Source: Beta vulgaris subsp. vulgaris
Lineage: Eukaryota > Streptophyta > Magnoliopsida > Caryophyllales > Amaranthaceae
Assembly (NCBI RefSeq): GCF_026745355.1
Contig: NC_079206.1
Span: 11,314,779-11,378,778 of the forward strand
Length of the DNA stretch: 64,000 nt
Direction of reading: 5' to 3'
The notes beneath the pieces are model-generated. The model was given only the letters and a program-made list of their open reading frames with translations. It ran no database searches and was not told where the DNA came from. Positions within the stretch are counted from its first letter, which is position 1. Each line of letters opens with the position of its first letter. Shown piece by piece: positions 61,522 through 64,000 of the stretch. The position numbers and the translations under genes are program-made.

Positions 61522-61661
61522 AAGGATGAGGAGCTAGCTCATGTGGTAGAGCACTCCCCTCTGATCCTTGAGGTCAGGGGTTCGATCCTTACCCCCAGCA
61601 TTATGTTGGGGTATTTCCTTAGCATGCTTTACCAGCCAATGTGCTGGTAGTTCTAATAAAA
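61522..61661 (+). mobile_element. tRNA-derived SINE with target duplication
   Basis: The head has an A box (TAGCTCATGTGGTAGAGC) and B box (GGGGTTCGATCC) and a tRNA-like TACCCCCAGCA. A short body follows with GCTTTACCAGCC and an inverted TGTGCTGGTAG, ending in CTAATAAAA. Flanks ATATTTCTACCTAATCT (61505-61521) and ATATTTCTACTAATCT (61662-61677) are a target duplication with one base of difference. It lies in an intron of the thioesterase pseudogene. Confidence 0.8.
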
Positions 61662-62125
61662 ATATTTCTACTAATCTTCTAAAGAAAAAAGCTTTCAATA
61701 AGAGCATTTTCATTTTGAGAGTTTTTATTTCGAAACTCTCTCTAAAACACCCTTTTATCAACATCCCTTTTAGAGTTTTTTGACTAGTCAAAACTCTAAA
61801 AGTGGCCCAAACTCTCTTTTTGCTCCAAAATTGTAATTGCCAAACATGAATTATATATCATGGAAAACTCTTTCTCCTTTGTAAGCCATCGGAAATTTGT
61901 ACATATCATGGAAAATATTCGTATCATTTTAAGTAGAGTATAAAATATTCGTATCATTCTAACAGTCCCCTGCAACAGGCTTAAGCATAGTGAAAAACTG
62001 CAATTGTTTCTTACCCAAACGAGAAAAAGGGATTAAGTATTTATTACCTGAGAGAAATCGACAATGTTATATCCCTGATCAAGCTCGTTCATTTGCTTCA
62101 CTTGTACGTCAATTTTAATAGCACA

Positions 62126-62656
62126 TGATTGTCAAACACTTAACCACGCGATTATGGTTTCTGTAACTCATCATTACAAGTCATAAGATGTGTGCGACTG
62201 TATTATCAACTTGTTGCAGGCAATTTATGCTTGATCCTTTAGAGGTAAAACCCAGGAGTTCACTCTCCCGTGGCTACATTCTTTGAAGATTTGATAGAAA
62301 AGCACAATCAAGGAGCTAAAACTCGAGACTTCTAGTTGAACTTAGAAGGCGTTTAAGTCAGGAGGACCCATTTGGGGGTAAAACTCTCCCAACAAATTTT
62401 GTTGGATACGGGACCTCTAGTTAAGCTAGAACAACTCCTTAATTCATGCCAATGTTCTCTTACCAGCTAATCTAAAGACTTGTTGGTCTTAGTTAAAATA
62501 CCAAAAACACTTGTGAGATAAGAATGGCAATGGAACATCAGGAGTTAATTAAAGGATTTAAGAGAAGTACAATACGTGCAATATCCTTTAGTAGCTCACC
62601 AATGGCTTAACTGCGTAGTGAGATGATTCTTATATTTACAATTTTGCCTATGCCTA
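62126..62656. other. Intergenic, no recognised gene
   Basis: Contains words such as GGGGGTAAAACTCTCCC and TACGGGACCTCTAGTTAAGC that look like transposon debris. No thioesterase N-terminal exon was found here. Confidence 0.4.
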
Positions 62657-62664
62657 TGCCTGTA

Positions 62665-63426
62665 CAGGGACGGATCCAAGATTATAAATTTGGGGGTCCT
62701 AACTAAATAATATAAGACAATATAAAAGATAATAACGAAATCGATCAATATTTTCATCACATGTATTGACAATGAAAAGCTGAGTTGTAAGAATGTCAAA
62801 TTTAAAAACTTATATCGTTCACGATATCTATTAAAAAATTATTTCATTATTGTATATTGGAACTACATCCATCTTTTTTTTCACTTTATGACTTTATACT
62901 TTCAAACACAAAAGTTTGACCATTAATTCATTTCTTATCAATTACTACAAAGTATAAGAAGTTGATGATTGCAAAATACACATATAGATTAATAAGTTCA
63001 CCGTCTTATATAATGACATATTTTTGTCTTGGTGAGACTCGGAATATAAGAAGTAAATATATTCGAATTATTGCATTTATTTAAAATTGTATGGAGCACT
63101 CATTAGTTGGACTATGGATATAATAATACATAAATTGTTAATACAATGGATATTAGATAGAAAGGAAAAAGAGAACAAAGAAACAAGGAAAAAGGAAAAA
63201 GAAAAAAGAAACAAGAAAAAAGAAAAAAAAAAGCTAAGCAAAAATCCTTAATTCATGCACGCTTAACACGTCCCCGCTAACCACTGGAGCAAATTCCAAT
63301 CTATCTTTTTATATGGTGGAAAATTCTTTTATCTTGAACTTTATGCTTGATGAAACGAGGAAAACATTTCTTTTTTATATTTTGGGGGGCCTGGGCCACC
63401 CAGAATCCTTCATAGGTTTGTCCCTG
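62665..63426. mobile_element. hAT element, non-autonomous, 762 bp
   Basis: Ends CAGGGAC and GTCCCTG are inverted, and a perfect 8-bp duplication TGCCTGTA flanks it (62657-62664, 63427-63434). Subterminal GGGGGTCCT and GGGGGGCCTGGGCC are typical of plant hAT elements with CAGGGACGGA ends. The centre is A+T-rich with a purine tract (63161-63232). Confidence 0.9.
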
Positions 63427-63714
63427 TGCCTGTATGTGGAAAAAGCAGCATGAAACACGTGATGACAATATAAATGAATTGTACAATCTAGTCTAAATTG
63501 CCAAAAGAAATATAGGTTCTGCTCAATGAAACAACTTGAAAGTAGAGTAGGGAAAATTTGATCCGATGTGCTAACCCAACTCGAGCCTAACCCGAAAGTA
63601 ACGGATTACGATTGGGATTCGACCCATTCAAGTAAATGGGTTGACAAGAGTTACCCGTTTAATTAAATTTAGAGAACGTATTGTGTCGGACTCGTCCGAC
63701 CATAATCTTGGTCG

Positions 63715-64000
63715 GACGACTTTCAGGTGGTTCCAATTTTTTTTCAGGTAGTCTTCATTTTTTTTCAGGTGGTTCCAATTTTTTTTCAGGTAGTCTTCAT
63801 TTTGTTTTCAGTTAGTCTTCTTTGTTTTTCAGTGGGTTTTTGTGCTTCAGTTAGACTTACTTGGGTTTCAGTTGGTTTTTTATTCTTTTACAGGTAGTCT
63901 ACATTTTTCTTCAGGTAGTCTTCATTTTGTTTCAGTTAGTCCATTATTTCTTTCAGTTGGCCCATTATTTCTTTCAGTTGGTCCAACTGAGTGGGTTTTT
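63715..64000. repeat. Minisatellite of TTTTTTTTCAGGTAGTCTTC type, cut by the window end
   Basis: About a dozen degenerate units of 20-27 bp, each with a T run, then CAGGTAGTC, CAGGTGGTT or CAGTTAGTC. It continues beyond 64000. Just left, GTCGGACTCGTCCGAC (63688-63703) and GTCGGACGAC (63711-63720) are short palindromic words. Confidence 0.8.

Larger units (their letters stand above)
60181..62125 (-). pseudogene. Palmitoyl-protein thioesterase 1-like gene, decayed and lacking its 5' part
   Basis: Minus-strand pieces in gene order: 62048 to about 62125 (VKQMNELDQGYNIVDFSQ, then a donor); about 61205-61250 (NFI...HAGTAPFS, eroded from the usual LAGPHAGTA); 60847-60885 (KNLAASGYFKIPN); about 60585-60683 (NIPAYLQNLPKLNNE, YKERF); 60417 to about 60539 (VLIPKETSWFEYYQDG); 60181-60338 (LYVEDWIGLKALEEAGK, IVPDLKQRLDMA, stop). 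These follow PPT1, a vacuolar/lysosomal serine hydrolase that removes palmitate from proteins. The exon with the nucleophile reads DFSQ instead of GLSQG, the N-terminal exons are absent, and the region after HAGTA is not readable, so it is called a pseudogene. A SINE sits in one intron. It converges on the phosphatase gene. Confidence 0.8.

Noticed and set aside
61529..61600. Possible tRNA gene
   Set aside because: It has A and B boxes and a T-arm-like segment, but the acceptor and anticodon stems do not pair, and it sits at the head of a SINE bounded by target duplications.

Overview
This window is plant nuclear DNA. It has long A+T-rich intergenic stretches, spliced genes with GT-AG introns, many MITEs, nested DNA transposons, retrotransposon remains, Helitrons and microsatellites. 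Protein sequences and repeat style suggest a eudicot, perhaps of the Amaranthaceae/Caryophyllales, but the species was not determined. Most short open frames are shadows or transposon debris.

Three host gene units are well supported. (1) A cytochrome P450 of the CYP85 clan (CYP88/ent-kaurenoic-acid-oxidase-like) occurs as two same-strand copies about 30 kb apart. The left copy (1159-4448) shows only its last five exons; earlier exons would lie left of the window or are missing. The right copy (28791-33283) has nine exons, but its intron-3 donor is damaged, its I-helix motif has lost the acidic residue, and intron 1 holds a duplicate of the exon-3 start. (2) A six-exon gene (55650-59649) encodes a PTPMT1-type dual-specificity phosphatase of 335 residues and looks intact. 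(3) Convergent to it, a decayed palmitoyl-protein-thioesterase (PPT1-like) gene lies on the minus strand (60181 to about 62125).

The rest is mainly mobile DNA. 1.5-6 kb: Stowaway, Mutator-type foldback, a (TTCAG)n foldback element and a Tourist-like MITE. 9.6-13.5 kb: a 3.9-kb hAT-like element with an 8-bp target duplication and a GGGTCGG-rich minisatellite. 15.2-16.1 kb: copia relic. 17.4-17.7 kb: minus-strand start of a small conserved plant protein with a frameshift just after the ATG. 18.4-19.5 kb: (AAT)n arrays. 19.9-27.2 kb: an autonomous-type Helitron with a broken Rep-helicase gene, an apparently unbroken RPA-like gene and a classic hairpin-CTAG end. 33-38 kb: two more Mutator-type foldbacks, one nested in a Stowaway MITE. 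About 41-46.8 kb: an Athila-like LTR relic carrying a CACTA-like element, with a second 3.3-kb CACTA-like element (46838-50120) in its right end. 51.0-52.3 kb: an exostosin-type (GT47) exon fragment upstream of a second Helitron 3' terminus. 52.6-55.2 kb: MITEs and a (GATCT)n-type foldback. 61.5-63.4 kb: a SINE with target duplications and a hAT element with a perfect 8-bp duplication. The window ends in a minisatellite whose unit resembles fused splice acceptor and donor sites.
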